From a virus, in IMG/VR virus record IMGVR_UViG_3300035698_006554, positions 1 through 37,038 of that record: DNA of 37,038 bases; one strand, 5' to 3'. Below, in pieces: positions 1 through 8,336 of this stretch. The notes under the pieces are model-generated. The model ran no database searches. It saw only the letters and a list, made by a program, of their open reading frames with translations, and was not told the DNA's origin. Both the position numbers and the translations under genes were made by a program. Position 1 is the stretch's first letter; each line of letters starts with the position of its first letter.

Positions 1-222
1 CAGGGAAGAAAGGAAGTCACTTCACTTGAGTTAATGGTCATATCTGTAATCGTCAAAGCAATAAAAACAGGTGACCAGAATAAAATGAATTGGTTCCTCG
101 AGCAACTATTCGGAAAACTCACCGAACACCATCACATTAAATCGGAAGTTGTTAACCATGCTACAATATTAAAAGGAATAGAGGATGCTAAGAAAAAGAG
201 CATAGAAAATAAAGTAGAGTAA
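1..222 (+). CDS. terS: Small terminase subunit, C-terminal part (cut by window start)
   Basis: The frame is open from base 1 and encodes 73 residues ending in TAA. They are identical to the last 73 residues of the complete gene at 36107-36529. The nucleotide sequences differ at only three third-codon positions (102, 186, 204) and in the stop codon (TAA here, TAG there). This is therefore the tail of the small terminase gene, seen a second time because the window runs once round a circularly permuted genome, or a true partial duplication. The large terminase follows directly, which is the usual order for the packaging pair. Confidence 0.8.
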   Translation, partial: QGRKEVTSLELMVISVIVKAIKTGDQNKMNWFLEQLFGKLTEHHHIKSEVVNHATILKGIEDAKKKSIENKVE

Positions 223-225
223 TAA

Positions 226-1734
226 TTGGAAGATAACGAGCCAAGCGAATTAGAGAAAAACATGCATTCGAAATATTGGCGCATGAATAACCTATATCAC
301 ATCATTGATAAAGACGAAGACGATAGCATTTTCCAATTCAATAAAGAGCAGCAACAGTTATGGGACGAATGCTTCGTCGACGATGTGTTGGCAGTAGATC
401 CGAATATCCTTAAGGCCCGACAATTAGGCATCACAACATTTTTTGTGTTGATTTATCTTGATGATGTGTTATGGAATCGAAATTTAACTGCATACATTCA
501 ATCACATGACCAAACTTCAATACAGAAAATATTTAGAATTGTTAGTTATGCATACAAGAAATTGCATGTTGATATTGCGCCAAGACTAGACAGGGGAGGC
601 GGCTCTAAGTTCGAATACTTCTTTCCAGATATTGATTCACGAATTTATGTAGGGCTAGAAAATAGATCGGCAGCGGTTCACAGATTCCATGCATCAGAGA
701 CGGCATTTCAAGACGTAACCAGACTAGCCGCAACGATGGCATCAGTACCAAAGACAGTGCGCACGTCTAGCGAGACTACACCTAACGGCTTAAACTGGTA
801 TTATGATGATTGGCAAAAGAAGAATATACTATATCGCAAGAACTTCTTTTTCCCTTGGTTTTTACGCGGTGAGTACTCAATTGACGATGTGGATACTGGA
901 CCCCTCACAGATGGCGAGAAAGAATATATAGGCAAGGTTAAGAGATCATCAAAAGGGTTTGTACTCTCCAAAGCTCAGATAGAATTTAGACGAATGAAGA
1001 CCGGCCAGCTAAAAAGTAGGGCGATGTTTGACCAAGAATTTCCATATGACGAACAGGTTTGTTTCATGCTCTCAAGTCAGTCGGTTTTTGATGTTGATAA
1101 TCTAAAAGTTATTATGTCCAAAGTTCCGGAGCCTATTAAGTACATAGACGAAATTAAAATCATAAGAGAATACGATAAAACCGAGACATATTCGTGCGGT
1201 GTAGATACTTCAGAAGGTGTTAGAGAAGATAACTCAATTGCTGTCATGTTTGATTCTAAACGTCGACAGTGCGCTGTTCTAGCGTGTTCAAAAACCAAGC
1301 CGATACCCTTTGCGTATAAAGTTGATAAGATTTGTGAGATTTATGGAGGATGCAAAGGGCGTTGGCCTCTCCTTGGCGTTGAAAGAAATAATCATGGTCA
1401 TGCTGTATTAGGTGAGCTTAATATTCATATCATGTACCCGAATCTTTATTTTTATACTGACGACGAAGAAAGACCTGGCTGGTTGACCGACAAAGTTACT
1501 CGACCAATGATGCTCGATGCTATGATTGATGGTGTAGACAACGACACCGTGCATCTATTGTGTGAAGATACTATCAAAGAGTGCATAACCTTCGTAAATA
1601 AAGAAGGAAAAAGCCAAGCGGAAGCTGGCAAAAAAGACGATAGGGTTATTGCTTGCGCCATCGGAATCCAGATGGTGATTGAAAATTGTGACGGAGACAA
1701 CTACAATAACATTAATGACCGCGTTTTAATCTAA
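226..1734 (+). CDS. terL: Terminase large subunit (ATPase and nuclease)
   Basis: The 502-residue protein cuts concatemeric phage DNA and drives it into the prohead. The N-terminal ATPase half has a degenerate Walker A region (KARQLGITT, residues 63-71) and an acidic pair after hydrophobic residues near 75-80. The C-terminal RNase H-like nuclease shows the three expected acidic blocks: GVDTSEG (325-331), GVERNNHG (384-391) and KKDDRVIACAIG (469-480). Length is typical. The reading frame opens with TTG just after the tandem stops of the upstream gene. The first ATG is at 262 (residue 13), so the exact start is uncertain and the 5' spacing lacks a strong ribosome binding site. It is followed closely by the portal gene. 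Confidence 0.93.
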   Translation: MEDNEPSELEKNMHSKYWRMNNLYHIIDKDEDDSIFQFNKEQQQLWDECFVDDVLAVDPNILKARQLGITTFFVLIYLDDVLWNRNLTAYIQSHDQTSIQKIFRIVSYAYKKLHVDIAPRLDRGGGSKFEYFFPDIDSRIYVGLENRSAAVHRFHASETAFQDVTRLAATMASVPKTVRTSSETTPNGLNWYYDDWQKKNILYRKNFFFPWFLRGEYSIDDVDTGPLTDGEKEYIGKVKRSSKGFVLSKAQIEFRRMKTGQLKSRAMFDQEFPYDEQVCFMLSSQSVFDVDNLKVIMSKVPEPIKYIDEIKIIREYDKTETYSCGVDTSEGVREDNSIAVMFDSKRRQCAVLACSKTKPIPFAYKVDKICEIYGGCKGRWPLLGVERNNHGHAVLGELNIHIMYPNLYFYTDDEERPGWLTDKVTRPMMLDAMIDGVDNDTVHLLCEDTIKECITFVNKEGKSQAEAGKKDDRVIACAIGIQMVIENCDGDNYNNINDRVLI

Positions 1735-1751
1735 GCGTCAATGAGGTAAAA

Positions 1752-3950
1752 ATGCCAGATACCGAAATAATTTCATCGGGTAAAGAAAACAAAATTGTCC
1801 AAGAATATATAAATATGTCGGAGGCAACATATCAAGAATCGGGTTATTATGCCGACTCTTTGAGAAAGCCCTATAACCCCGGTTTTCTTTATATAAAAAG
1901 CCCTGACTATTCTTTGCATGAAGAAATGTTGCGCGATGATCAAGTTAGCGTATGCGCTCAATTGAAAAAAGACATAGCTATAGGTTCTGGCGGCGAAATT
2001 AAATCAGGCGATTCAGGCCAAGAGGATATGGTTAAAGATATTCATAAAGCTATTTACATCGACCCGGATAGACCTTTCGAATCTCAAATAGAAGAGTTAA
2101 TAACAGCTTACGATTATGGTTTTTCATTATCAGAAAAGATATTCCAAAGAAGAGAAGATAATAGTATCGCGCTTAAAGATACAAAGACTAGGCATCCTTC
2201 AACGTGGGAAATTCACACGGATGAAAGAGGCAACATAACTAAATACAAGCAGATGGGAACTAAAGGCGGCGATATACCTATAGATCCAAAATCTATTATT
2301 CACTATATTAATAACGATAAATTTCAAAATCCTTATGGCTCACCTGACCTAGACCCGGCTTATTTGCCATGGTTCGCTAAGAAAGAATTTGTTAAATACT
2401 TTGCTATATTCGCGGAAAAATCAGCTTCCCCTATTCCTGTTGGTAAATATCCTAGGGGAATGGAGAAAAAAGACCGCGCAAGTTTACTCGATATACTTAA
2501 GAAGTTTCAAGTTAAATCTGCAATGGTTATTCCAAAAGAATTAGAGTTAAAATTTCTTGAGGCAAAAAGCAAAGGTGAGTTTTACGAAAAGGGTATTCAT
2601 ATGTTTAATATGTTTATCGGTCGCTCTCTCTTTGTACCTGATTTACTTGGATTACAGGGCGGTCCTACTGCTGGCGGTGCTTATTCGTTAGGCGTAGAGC
2701 ATATGAATTTATTCTTTAAGCATCTTGGTCGTAGACGTAGATTGCTAGAATGGATTGTTAATAAGCATTATATTAGACCTATCATGTTGAACAATTGGGG
2801 AGATATTGAAAACCCTCCAACGTGGAAACTTAAACCTATAACAGAATCAGACGTTTTCGAAGCTGCGAAAATTTGGAATGATGCGGCGAAATCGAAAGTA
2901 TATGTTCCAAGTGACGAGGAAATAAATAAATTTAGAAACATACTAAACTTTCCAGAGGGCGATGTAGAGCGCGTTGTAGCTGCTCCGGCTCCGGGATTTG
3001 GCAATACTTCGGAGGTTATTCCAGATGAAACACCAGAAGGAACACCAGAAGAAAAGCCAGCGGAAGATATTGAACAAGAGATCGATGAGGAAATTGACGT
3101 CGACGTTGAAGACGAAAAGCCCGAAGATAATAAAGTTAAAAAGTTTGCCTTCAAACCAACACCTGGCGACTACTCCAAAAAAGTAGATTTTAAAAAGATC
3201 GAGAGACAATTAGATGCTCGACTAGATACTGTTGAAACTGAATTAAAGCCAGTTATCAGCTTCATTTTTGCTGACATGTTAGAGCAAATTGAAAAGAAAA
3301 AGATAATAGAACGTGGTGCGACTGATAAAATTGACACGATTAAGCTTAAGAAATTAAAAGATATGAAAGTCATTATCAAGAATACTCTACGACAAAACTT
3401 CATGGATTCTAAAAGGCAAGCATCAGAAGAGATATTCAAAAATAACTTTGCGCAACCAATTGCATCAGAGAAATTTCTGGAAGTGCTAGACCAAGAGACC
3501 TTTGATTTTATAGGTGATTGGGAATATAACGTAAGGAAAAATGCACGCACTGAAATGGTATCGGCAATCAAAGACGGTAGACCATTATCATCTGTGATTA
3601 ACATACTTACGGATCAAGGCATAAAAGACTCAATGGTATCTATCAACAGATACGCGCGTACGAAACTAACCGAGACAATGAATAAAGGGCGCGTTGAATT
3701 TTTTGAAAGCACTGGTGTAGTTGATGGTTATCAGTATTCTGCAATACTTGATGATAGAACATCGGAAATATGTGCAGGTCTTCACGGGAAGAAATTCAAA
3801 GCTGGAACCGAGCCAATACCTCCGAGACATTTTAACTGCCGTAGTATATTGATACCTATAACAAAATTCGAAGAGTTTGAGCCTACAAAAGAAATAAGAG
3901 GGCTTTCAACTCAACAGTTTATTACAGAAAAAACAGGTAAAGGGTTTTAG
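1752..3950 (+). CDS. Portal protein fused to Mu F-like head morphogenesis domain
   Basis: The protein has 732 residues. Residues about 40-410 resemble the Mu gp29/DUF935 portal family, which forms the twelve-part ring at the packaging vertex. Residues about 420-465 are an acidic, proline-rich linker (TPEGTPEEKP and a run of D and E). Residues about 590-705 match the Mu F-like minor head domain (ARTEMVSAIKDGR, YARTKLTETMN, then the end block SEICAGLHGKKF and PPRHFNCRSIL). In Mu these are two separate genes (29 and 30), so this is a fusion. ATG at 1752 is preceded by a GAGGTAAAA ribosome binding site. The next gene starts at the base after the stop. Confidence 0.9.
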   Translation: MPDTEIISSGKENKIVQEYINMSEATYQESGYYADSLRKPYNPGFLYIKSPDYSLHEEMLRDDQVSVCAQLKKDIAIGSGGEIKSGDSGQEDMVKDIHKAIYIDPDRPFESQIEELITAYDYGFSLSEKIFQRREDNSIALKDTKTRHPSTWEIHTDERGNITKYKQMGTKGGDIPIDPKSIIHYINNDKFQNPYGSPDLDPAYLPWFAKKEFVKYFAIFAEKSASPIPVGKYPRGMEKKDRASLLDILKKFQVKSAMVIPKELELKFLEAKSKGEFYEKGIHMFNMFIGRSLFVPDLLGLQGGPTAGGAYSLGVEHMNLFFKHLGRRRRLLEWIVNKHYIRPIMLNNWGDIENPPTWKLKPITESDVFEAAKIWNDAAKSKVYVPSDEEINKFRNILNFPEGDVERVVAAPAPGFGNTSEVIPDETPEGTPEEKPAEDIEQEIDEEIDVDVEDEKPEDNKVKKFAFKPTPGDYSKKVDFKKIERQLDARLDTVETELKPVISFIFADMLEQIEKKKIIERGATDKIDTIKLKKLKDMKVIIKNTLRQNFMDSKRQASEEIFKNNFAQPIASEKFLEVLDQETFDFIGDWEYNVRKNARTEMVSAIKDGRPLSSVINILTDQGIKDSMVSINRYARTKLTETMNKGRVEFFESTGVVDGYQYSAILDDRTSEICAGLHGKKFKAGTEPIPPRHFNCRSILIPITKFEEFEPTKEIRGLSTQQFITEKTGKGF

Positions 3951-4118
3951 ATGAATAAACAACTCATGGACTACTACATAAAGAGATCCGATAAGCGTTT
4001 TGATAAGATAGAAGATAAAATCGATAACCTGAATAAGTTTAAATGGAAGGTGATTGGTTCCTCTAGCGTGATTGTCACAATTTTTAGTTTAATTGGTTTA
4101 TTTTTGCATAGGGGTTGA
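3951..4118 (+). CDS. Small coiled-coil/single-membrane-span protein (XhlA-like shape)
   Basis: This 55-residue ORF begins at the base after the portal stop. Residues 1-30 are charged and helical (KRFDKIEDKIDNLNKF). Residues about 33-52 are one hydrophobic membrane span ending in HRG. That architecture, short coiled coil then C-terminal membrane span, is like XhlA-type holin helpers, but sequence similarity is only general, so the function is not assigned. Its place between portal and head genes is unusual for a lysis gene. It is translationally coupled: its TGA stop (4116-4118) sits two bases before the next GTG start. Confidence 0.6.
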   Translation: MNKQLMDYYIKRSDKRFDKIEDKIDNLNKFKWKVIGSSSVIVTIFSLIGLFLHRG

Positions 4119-4119
4119 T

Positions 4120-4626
4120 GTGAGCGAAATAGCAACAAAATTTTTAAAAGACGGTGTAACTGATAGTGTTGTTTCTGTTACATACGAACAAAGCTCTATT
4201 CATGATGGAATTCACTATTATATGAGCGGAATAGTTGATCTTGCATTAAGCGCAACAGCGGATTTTTTAATAGTTACCGGAGAAAGTCAACCGCATTTTA
4301 AATTTAAAATTGATTCAACCGACAAAGTTAGACTGTATATCTATGAAGATGCTGTTATCACGACAACTGGAACATCACACGATATATTTAATAATGATCG
4401 TGATTCTTTAAATGTTGCTCATACTAAAATATTTGATAGCCCGGTTCTTTCAACTTTAGGCTCTCTTATCCTCCAAAGCTCTTCTGGAGATAAAGGTTCG
4501 ACAGGATTTAATGAAAATAACGAAGGTATTATGTTTGCTAAAAATACTAATTATTTCGCAAGAATAATATCAGACGTTAATAATATTACAGCTAGCGTAT
4601 TAGCTAGCTTTCATGAGGATAAATAA
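4120..4626 (+). CDS. Putative virion structural protein, beta-rich
   Basis: The 168-residue protein starts at GTG 4120 with AGGGG at 4110-4114. A TTG start upstream in the same frame would run through the end of the previous gene and is unlikely. The sequence alternates short hydrophobic and polar stretches, with many T, S and D residues (SGIVDLALSATADFLIV, LYIYEDAVITTTG, FAKNTNYFARIIS). I recall similar small proteins in siphovirus head modules, probably displayed on the capsid or at its fibres; the name of the family cannot be stated with certainty. Between portal and protease genes, it is most likely a minor head component. Confidence 0.6.
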   Translation: MSEIATKFLKDGVTDSVVSVTYEQSSIHDGIHYYMSGIVDLALSATADFLIVTGESQPHFKFKIDSTDKVRLYIYEDAVITTTGTSHDIFNNDRDSLNVAHTKIFDSPVLSTLGSLILQSSSGDKGSTGFNENNEGIMFAKNTNYFARIISDVNNITASVLASFHEDK

Positions 4627-4627
4627 T

Positions 4628-5623
4628 ATGCCAAATTTAAAATCAATTAAGGGTAGAGAAGTTTTTTCAACTGGAAAATGGAACGGTGATATATACACTA
4701 TCGCCGATCTTGATTTAATGGTTGATGCATTTCATGAAACTAAGGATAAATTCAAGCCTTACATCAAGCTAGGTCATGACCCAAAACAAACGCTATTGCA
4801 AAGTGATGGCCTTCCATCCGCTGGTTGGGTTACTAATATATATCGTAAAGGCAAAAAGCTATTAGCTGACATATCTGATATTCCTGACAAAATTTATCAA
4901 CTTGTTAAAAACAAGAGTTATCCGTATGTTTCTTCGGAAGTATTTTGGGATATTTCCATTGAAGGTAAACAGTTTAGCCGAATGCTAGCAGGGGTCGCAC
5001 TATTGGGCGCTGACATGCCAGCGGTCACTTGTTTAGATGATTTTATTTCATTGTACAGTGTTGACCCAGAAAAGATTCGCGCTTACACTGAGAATATTGA
5101 ACGAAAGCAATATCAAATTGAATTCAACAATGGAGAAGAAATGCCTGAAGTTAAAGAACTAGAAGCAAAACTTGCAAATGAAGCCAAGAAATATTCTAAA
5201 CTCGAAGAGGACAAAAAAGCGACTGACGCTAAAAACTTAGCGAACGAAACTGAATTGAAAGAATATAAGGCCAACGCTGCAAAGCTAGTTGAAGATAATA
5301 AAGGCAAAGAGATTGACCTCTTCATTTCAGAAAATAAAATCGCACCATCAATGAAGGAATTTGTTAGATCATTGTTAGGCGACGAGAAGAAAGAATATAC
5401 GATAGAAAAAAAGAATTACTCGAAGCCAGAAATGCTCAAGGAACTTCTTAAACTTCATAAAGCCGCTGACGTTAACTTAGATGAAAGTTCGAAAGCTGGC
5501 GATAAGAAAGTTGTAGACGAACTTGAGAAGGTAAAAGCATTCGCGAAAGAGAAAGGTATCTCTATTCGTGAAGCTTACGTTGCCATGGACTCAGAGCCTT
5601 CAAACGACGAAGACGAAGAGTAG
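4628..5623 (+). CDS. Prohead protease with C-terminal scaffold (Mu I-like arrangement)
   Basis: The protein has 331 residues from ATG 4628, which has GAGGA at 4615-4619; an ATG at 4613 lacks a site. The N-terminal 145 residues look like the phage head-maturation protease group that lies before the capsid gene (TGKWNG, KPYIKLGHDPKQ with His50, SYPYVSSEVFWDI, LLGADMPAV). Residues about 172-235 are a charged coiled coil, and the C-terminus is basic then acidic (DSEPSNDEDEE), typical of a scaffold that is removed during maturation. Catalytic residues are not proven. Mu I and lambda C have the same protease-scaffold plan. Confidence 0.72.
   Translation: MPNLKSIKGREVFSTGKWNGDIYTIADLDLMVDAFHETKDKFKPYIKLGHDPKQTLLQSDGLPSAGWVTNIYRKGKKLLADISDIPDKIYQLVKNKSYPYVSSEVFWDISIEGKQFSRMLAGVALLGADMPAVTCLDDFISLYSVDPEKIRAYTENIERKQYQIEFNNGEEMPEVKELEAKLANEAKKYSKLEEDKKATDAKNLANETELKEYKANAAKLVEDNKGKEIDLFISENKIAPSMKEFVRSLLGDEKKEYTIEKKNYSKPEMLKELLKLHKAADVNLDESSKAGDKKVVDELEKVKAFAKEKGISIREAYVAMDSEPSNDEDEE
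5141..5623 (+). CDS. Probable in-frame internal scaffold gene nested in the protease gene
   Basis: Met172 of the protease/scaffold protein is coded by ATG 5141 and has its own ribosome binding site, GGAGA at 5132-5136, four bases upstream. Starting there gives a free 160-residue protein made only of the coiled coil and acidic tail. Lambda C/Nu3 and Mu I/Z use precisely this nested layout to make a separate scaffold in large amounts. The site and frame are seen directly; independent translation is inferred. Confidence 0.55.
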   Translation: MPEVKELEAKLANEAKKYSKLEEDKKATDAKNLANETELKEYKANAAKLVEDNKGKEIDLFISENKIAPSMKEFVRSLLGDEKKEYTIEKKNYSKPEMLKELLKLHKAADVNLDESSKAGDKKVVDELEKVKAFAKEKGISIREAYVAMDSEPSNDEDEE

Positions 5624-5659
5624 TTTTTATTTTAACAACCTTTTACACGGAGGATAAAC

Positions 5660-6022
5660 GTGTCACATAACATCGAATCTTTTAAAGTATCTGCAACACT
5701 TGCAGCAAATAGAATTTTGGGGGCAGTAGGCACTAACCTTGCTGTATATCCAACGTCAACAGCAACACCAATTTTAGGTGTTTCGATTGATACTGTTTTG
5801 GAAAAAACTAACGGCATTCCAGTTCAAACTAACGGCATTCAAAAGGTGCTTTTTAATGACACTGTAAGTGCTAACGGAATTATAACTGCTGATTCAAGCG
5901 GTCGAGCAGTTTCATTTACAGCGGTTACAGCATCTACATGGTATGTAGGTTATTTGATCGGCGCGGCGGTAACAGCAACCGGAACGGTAGCCGATATTAT
6001 GATTATGCCAGGTCTTGATTAG
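5660..6022 (+). CDS. Capsid decoration / head stabilising protein
   Basis: The 120-residue protein starts at GTG 5660 behind GGAGG at 5650-5654. It is rich in small residues and beta-formers (FKVSATLAANRI, TATPILGVSID, NDTVSANGIITAD, GRAVSF). This resembles the DUF2190 type of small capsid decoration proteins in size, composition and position immediately before the major capsid gene. Such proteins bind the mature capsid surface and stabilise it. The family match is by pattern only. Confidence 0.66.
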   Translation: MSHNIESFKVSATLAANRILGAVGTNLAVYPTSTATPILGVSIDTVLEKTNGIPVQTNGIQKVLFNDTVSANGIITADSSGRAVSFTAVTASTWYVGYLIGAAVTATGTVADIMIMPGLD

Positions 6023-6072
6023 GTCTTAGTATAATTAGTTTAGTTTAATCGAAAGATTACAAGGAGAATGAA

Positions 6073-6981
6073 GTGCCAACAATTAATAAAATTCATGTAG
6101 ACAAAGTTCTAAGTGAGCTGTCGGTCCAGTATAAAAACGCGGAATATATAGCAGATGAGATTTTTCCAAAGCTCCCTGTTAAGAAACTATCTGACAAGTA
6201 TTTTGTATTTGTTAAGGATTTTCGTATTCCTGAAACTATTAGATCAATCAAAGGTTTAGCTCGTGAAGCTTCTTTCGATCTATCAACTTCAACTTACAAT
6301 CTTGAAAAGCATAGTTTGAAAGATTATGTTGCCGATGATGAAAAAGACAATTACGACCTAAAAGATTTGATGGCCGATACAACTGAGTATCTAACTGACA
6401 AGATTAAATTGCGTAAGGAAAAAATCACTGCTGATTTAATTAACAACACTGGTACTTGGTCGCTAGGTGTTTCACTTGCTGCGGCTGGACTATGGAGTGC
6501 TAATACAACTGCTTCAAATCCAATTCCAGTAATTGATACTGGTGCAAGTACAATAATTTCTTACTCAGGAATGGCGCCAAATAGAATGATTCTTCCACGC
6601 GCTGGTTATGTTGCTTGCAAGAATCACATATCTATTTTGGACCGTGTTAAATATACGTCGAATGATGTTGGAGTTAAAACTCTAGAAGGTCTTTTCGATA
6701 TGGAAAAAATCTTGGTTCCAACAGTGCAATATGATAGCGCAGCGGAAGGTGCAACAGCAGTAGTGTCCTCACTATGGTCTGACTTTTCATTGCTCTTTTA
6801 TCATGCTCCACGAGTAGGGCCGAAATCAATGGTATCAGGTGTTATGATTGAGAAGAAAAACTCAGTAGTAAAACGTTGGAGAGACGAAGAAAGAGAAGCG
6901 GAAGCGGTAGAAGTGACAAGTCATTTTCAACCTAAAATTGTAGCTTCACTAACAGGATATTTAATTAATAGCATAGTATAA
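6073..6981 (+). CDS. Major capsid protein
   Basis: The 302-residue protein begins at GTG 6073, with AAGGAG at 6061-6066. It lies after the protease and decoration genes and before a terminator, the expected place and size for the main shell protein, probably HK97-fold. Supporting segments: an N-terminal extension, KSLKDYVADDE-like loop region (residues about 77-90), a helix-rich DTTEYLTDKIKLRKEKI, and a basic/acidic KRWRDEEREAEAVEV near the C-terminus, often seen in E-loop-lacking coat proteins of siphoviruses. A TATAAT hexamer at 6030-6035 upstream has no good -35 partner. A terminator at 7034-7065 follows. Confidence 0.85.
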   Translation: MPTINKIHVDKVLSELSVQYKNAEYIADEIFPKLPVKKLSDKYFVFVKDFRIPETIRSIKGLAREASFDLSTSTYNLEKHSLKDYVADDEKDNYDLKDLMADTTEYLTDKIKLRKEKITADLINNTGTWSLGVSLAAAGLWSANTTASNPIPVIDTGASTIISYSGMAPNRMILPRAGYVACKNHISILDRVKYTSNDVGVKTLEGLFDMEKILVPTVQYDSAAEGATAVVSSLWSDFSLLFYHAPRVGPKSMVSGVMIEKKNSVVKRWRDEEREAEAVEVTSHFQPKIVASLTGYLINSIV

Positions 6982-6987
6982 GAGCGT

Positions 6988-7013
6988 CGACGAAAGGCGG
7001 TTGCTTTTCGTCG
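6988..7013 (+). other. Hairpin directly after the capsid gene
   Basis: CGACGAAA (6988-6995) pairs perfectly with TTTCGTCG (7006-7013) across a ten-base loop. It starts six bases after the capsid stop codon, has no U-run, and precedes a proper terminator. It may protect the 3' end of capsid mRNA. Confidence 0.55.
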
Positions 7014-7033
7014 CTACCTTTCACGGATGAATA

Positions 7034-7065
7034 GGGCGGTGCTGAAAAGTAGCTGCCCTTTTTTA
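7034..7065 (+). terminator. Rho-independent terminator after major capsid gene
   Basis: GGGC (7034-7037) and GCT (7041-7043) pair with AGC (7051-7053) and GCCC (7055-7058), with a small internal loop, followed by six T (7059-7064). It would cut back expression of the connector and tail genes relative to the capsid. Confidence 0.7.
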
Positions 7066-7081
7066 TTTAAGGAGTTTAAAA

Positions 7082-7348
7082 GTGACTGAAGAAACTAAAG
7101 AGATTGAGCCAACAACTGACGAAGAAATGGCGCAAGAATCTGGCACTGTTCAACATGCTCAGAGAGTACGCATTGCTAAAGAAGACAAAGAAAATAAGAA
7201 AAACTTTGCTACAAAAAAAGAAAAATACACAACTCACGGTAACAAGATTATAAAACTTGAAACTTTGAAAAACGGCAATGTTAAAAAAACATATGCCGGA
7301 ACTAAAAAGCAAAATCCGGCGCTATATAAAAAAGCATCAAAAGGCTAG
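7082..7348 (+). CDS. Small charged protein of the head-tail module, unknown function
   Basis: This 88-residue protein starts at GTG 7082 with AAGGAG at 7069-7074. The N-terminal half is acidic (TEETKEIEPTTDEEMAQE), the rest strongly basic (IAKEDKENKKNFATKKEK, KKTYAGTKKQN). There is no membrane span or known motif. The last residues (GTKKQNPALYKKASKG) look disordered. It is the first gene after the capsid terminator and may be a minor head-joining or DNA-binding protein; this is only positional inference. Confidence 0.6.
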   Translation: MTEETKEIEPTTDEEMAQESGTVQHAQRVRIAKEDKENKKNFATKKEKYTTHGNKIIKLETLKNGNVKKTYAGTKKQNPALYKKASKG

Positions 7349-7351
7349 ATT

Positions 7352-7837
7352 GTGGGAACTTACTACACGACAACAGCTCTAGCTACTTATCTCATTGGAG
7401 CTAATACAGCAGATACGGCAACCGCAAATGTTATGGCCGACTCTATTGATTCGGCAGAAAGCGAAATTGCGAAGTATCTTTCCAAGAGATATAGCGTAGG
7501 TGATTGGACAACAGCAGCACTAGCGCCACCTATTGTAAAAACGTGGGCGCAATGGTTGTCAGCAGGGTTTTACTATGAGGTTGTTGGTCGTGGAAGTAAG
7601 GAAAGTTTTAAACGTTCGGATAGATTAATTAATCGAGCTGTAGATAATCTAAAGTTAGTAAACAGCGGCGAGCTAGATATACTCGATACTTCGGGCAGTT
7701 CTATAACTGAAGATAGTTCACCGTATGAGGTTTATTCTAATACAGATGATTACTCTCCAACATTCAACGAAGATACCAATACCGCATGGAAGGTTGATTC
7801 AACTAAATTAGAGGACATTGCATCTTCTAGGAGCTAG
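7352..7837 (+). CDS. Head-tail connector / adaptor (DUF1320, Mu gp36-like)
   Basis: The 161-residue protein begins at GTG 7352, three bases after the previous stop. Its helical pattern (ALATYLIGA, SIDSAESEIAKYLSKRY, PPIVKTWAQWLSAGFYYEV, SDRLINRAVDNLKLV) fits the adaptor proteins that sit under the portal, such as Mu gp36 and HK97 gp6. These form the second ring of the neck. Order (capsid, adaptor, gpG-like, terminator-like, tube) supports this. Confidence 0.7.
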   Translation: MGTYYTTTALATYLIGANTADTATANVMADSIDSAESEIAKYLSKRYSVGDWTTAALAPPIVKTWAQWLSAGFYYEVVGRGSKESFKRSDRLINRAVDNLKLVNSGELDILDTSGSSITEDSSPYEVYSNTDDYSPTFNEDTNTAWKVDSTKLEDIASSRS

Positions 7838-7840
7838 GTA

Positions 7841-8335
7841 ATGTCTGATAATTTTGTTCAATTTAACCCGAAGCCAATAACTGACTTTTTAAAAATCATA
7901 ACAAAAGGTTATGCGGAAATACAAAAGAGAGATCAGCGTTATCGTTCTCTCTTATCTGCGTTAGTCTTCAAAGAAATTATCGACCATTTTGAAACTGAAA
8001 CTGGACCCGATGGTCCATGGGAAGATTGGTCTGACTCATATCTAGATGAAATGTTTAAAAAAGGTAAGGGCGGAAATAAAATTCTACAAGATAATGGAAA
8101 TTTAAGACAACGAAATGCTCCAATAAAAAGTGGTGCTAATTCTCGCGGCGATGCTAGTGGTATCACTTGGTTTAATAATGCTCAAGTAGCTGGCGGTTTT
8201 CCATATGCCTATGCTCACGATAATGACGAAGGTGGCAGAACTCAATTGCCTCAACGTTCTTTTATGTGGTTATCCGATAAAGGTCTTGGTAACATATCAG
8301 AGAGAACATTAACATTTTTAACAATGGGAAAATAA
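7841..8335 (+). CDS. Virion morphogenesis / tail completion protein (Mu gpG-like)
   Basis: The protein has 164 residues. It matches the phage tail-completion family (Mu gpG, P2 gpS) by its basic amphipathic N-terminal half, the block GPDGPWEDWSDSYLDEM (residues about 59-75) and the conserved C-terminal LPQRSFMWLSD (about 136-146). Members help join tail and head. ATG 7841 lies just after the previous stop and the gene overlaps none; it is part of the tight connector operon. Confidence 0.78.
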   Translation: MSDNFVQFNPKPITDFLKIITKGYAEIQKRDQRYRSLLSALVFKEIIDHFETETGPDGPWEDWSDSYLDEMFKKGKGGNKILQDNGNLRQRNAPIKSGANSRGDASGITWFNNAQVAGGFPYAYAHDNDEGGRTQLPQRSFMWLSDKGLGNISERTLTFLTMGK

Positions 8336-8336
8336 T

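Noticed and set aside
1-221. Direct terminal repeat or cos end of a linear genome
   Set aside because: The two copies differ by three silent changes and lie inside a gene, and the sequence downstream differs. A true direct terminal repeat would be identical.
2768-3154. - strand ORF of 128 residues inside the portal gene
   Set aside because: It is low complexity (runs of S) and results from the acidic linker of the + gene read backwards. No start signal.
3951-4118. Main holin of the phage
   Set aside because: The coiled-coil/membrane shape is only suggestive and it lies among head genes; the genes at 22018-22595 next to a lipoprotein are better lysis candidates.
4093-4119. Upstream TTG start for the beta-rich protein
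   Set aside because: It would run through the end of the preceding gene and has no ribosome binding site; GTG 4120 with AGGGG fits much better.
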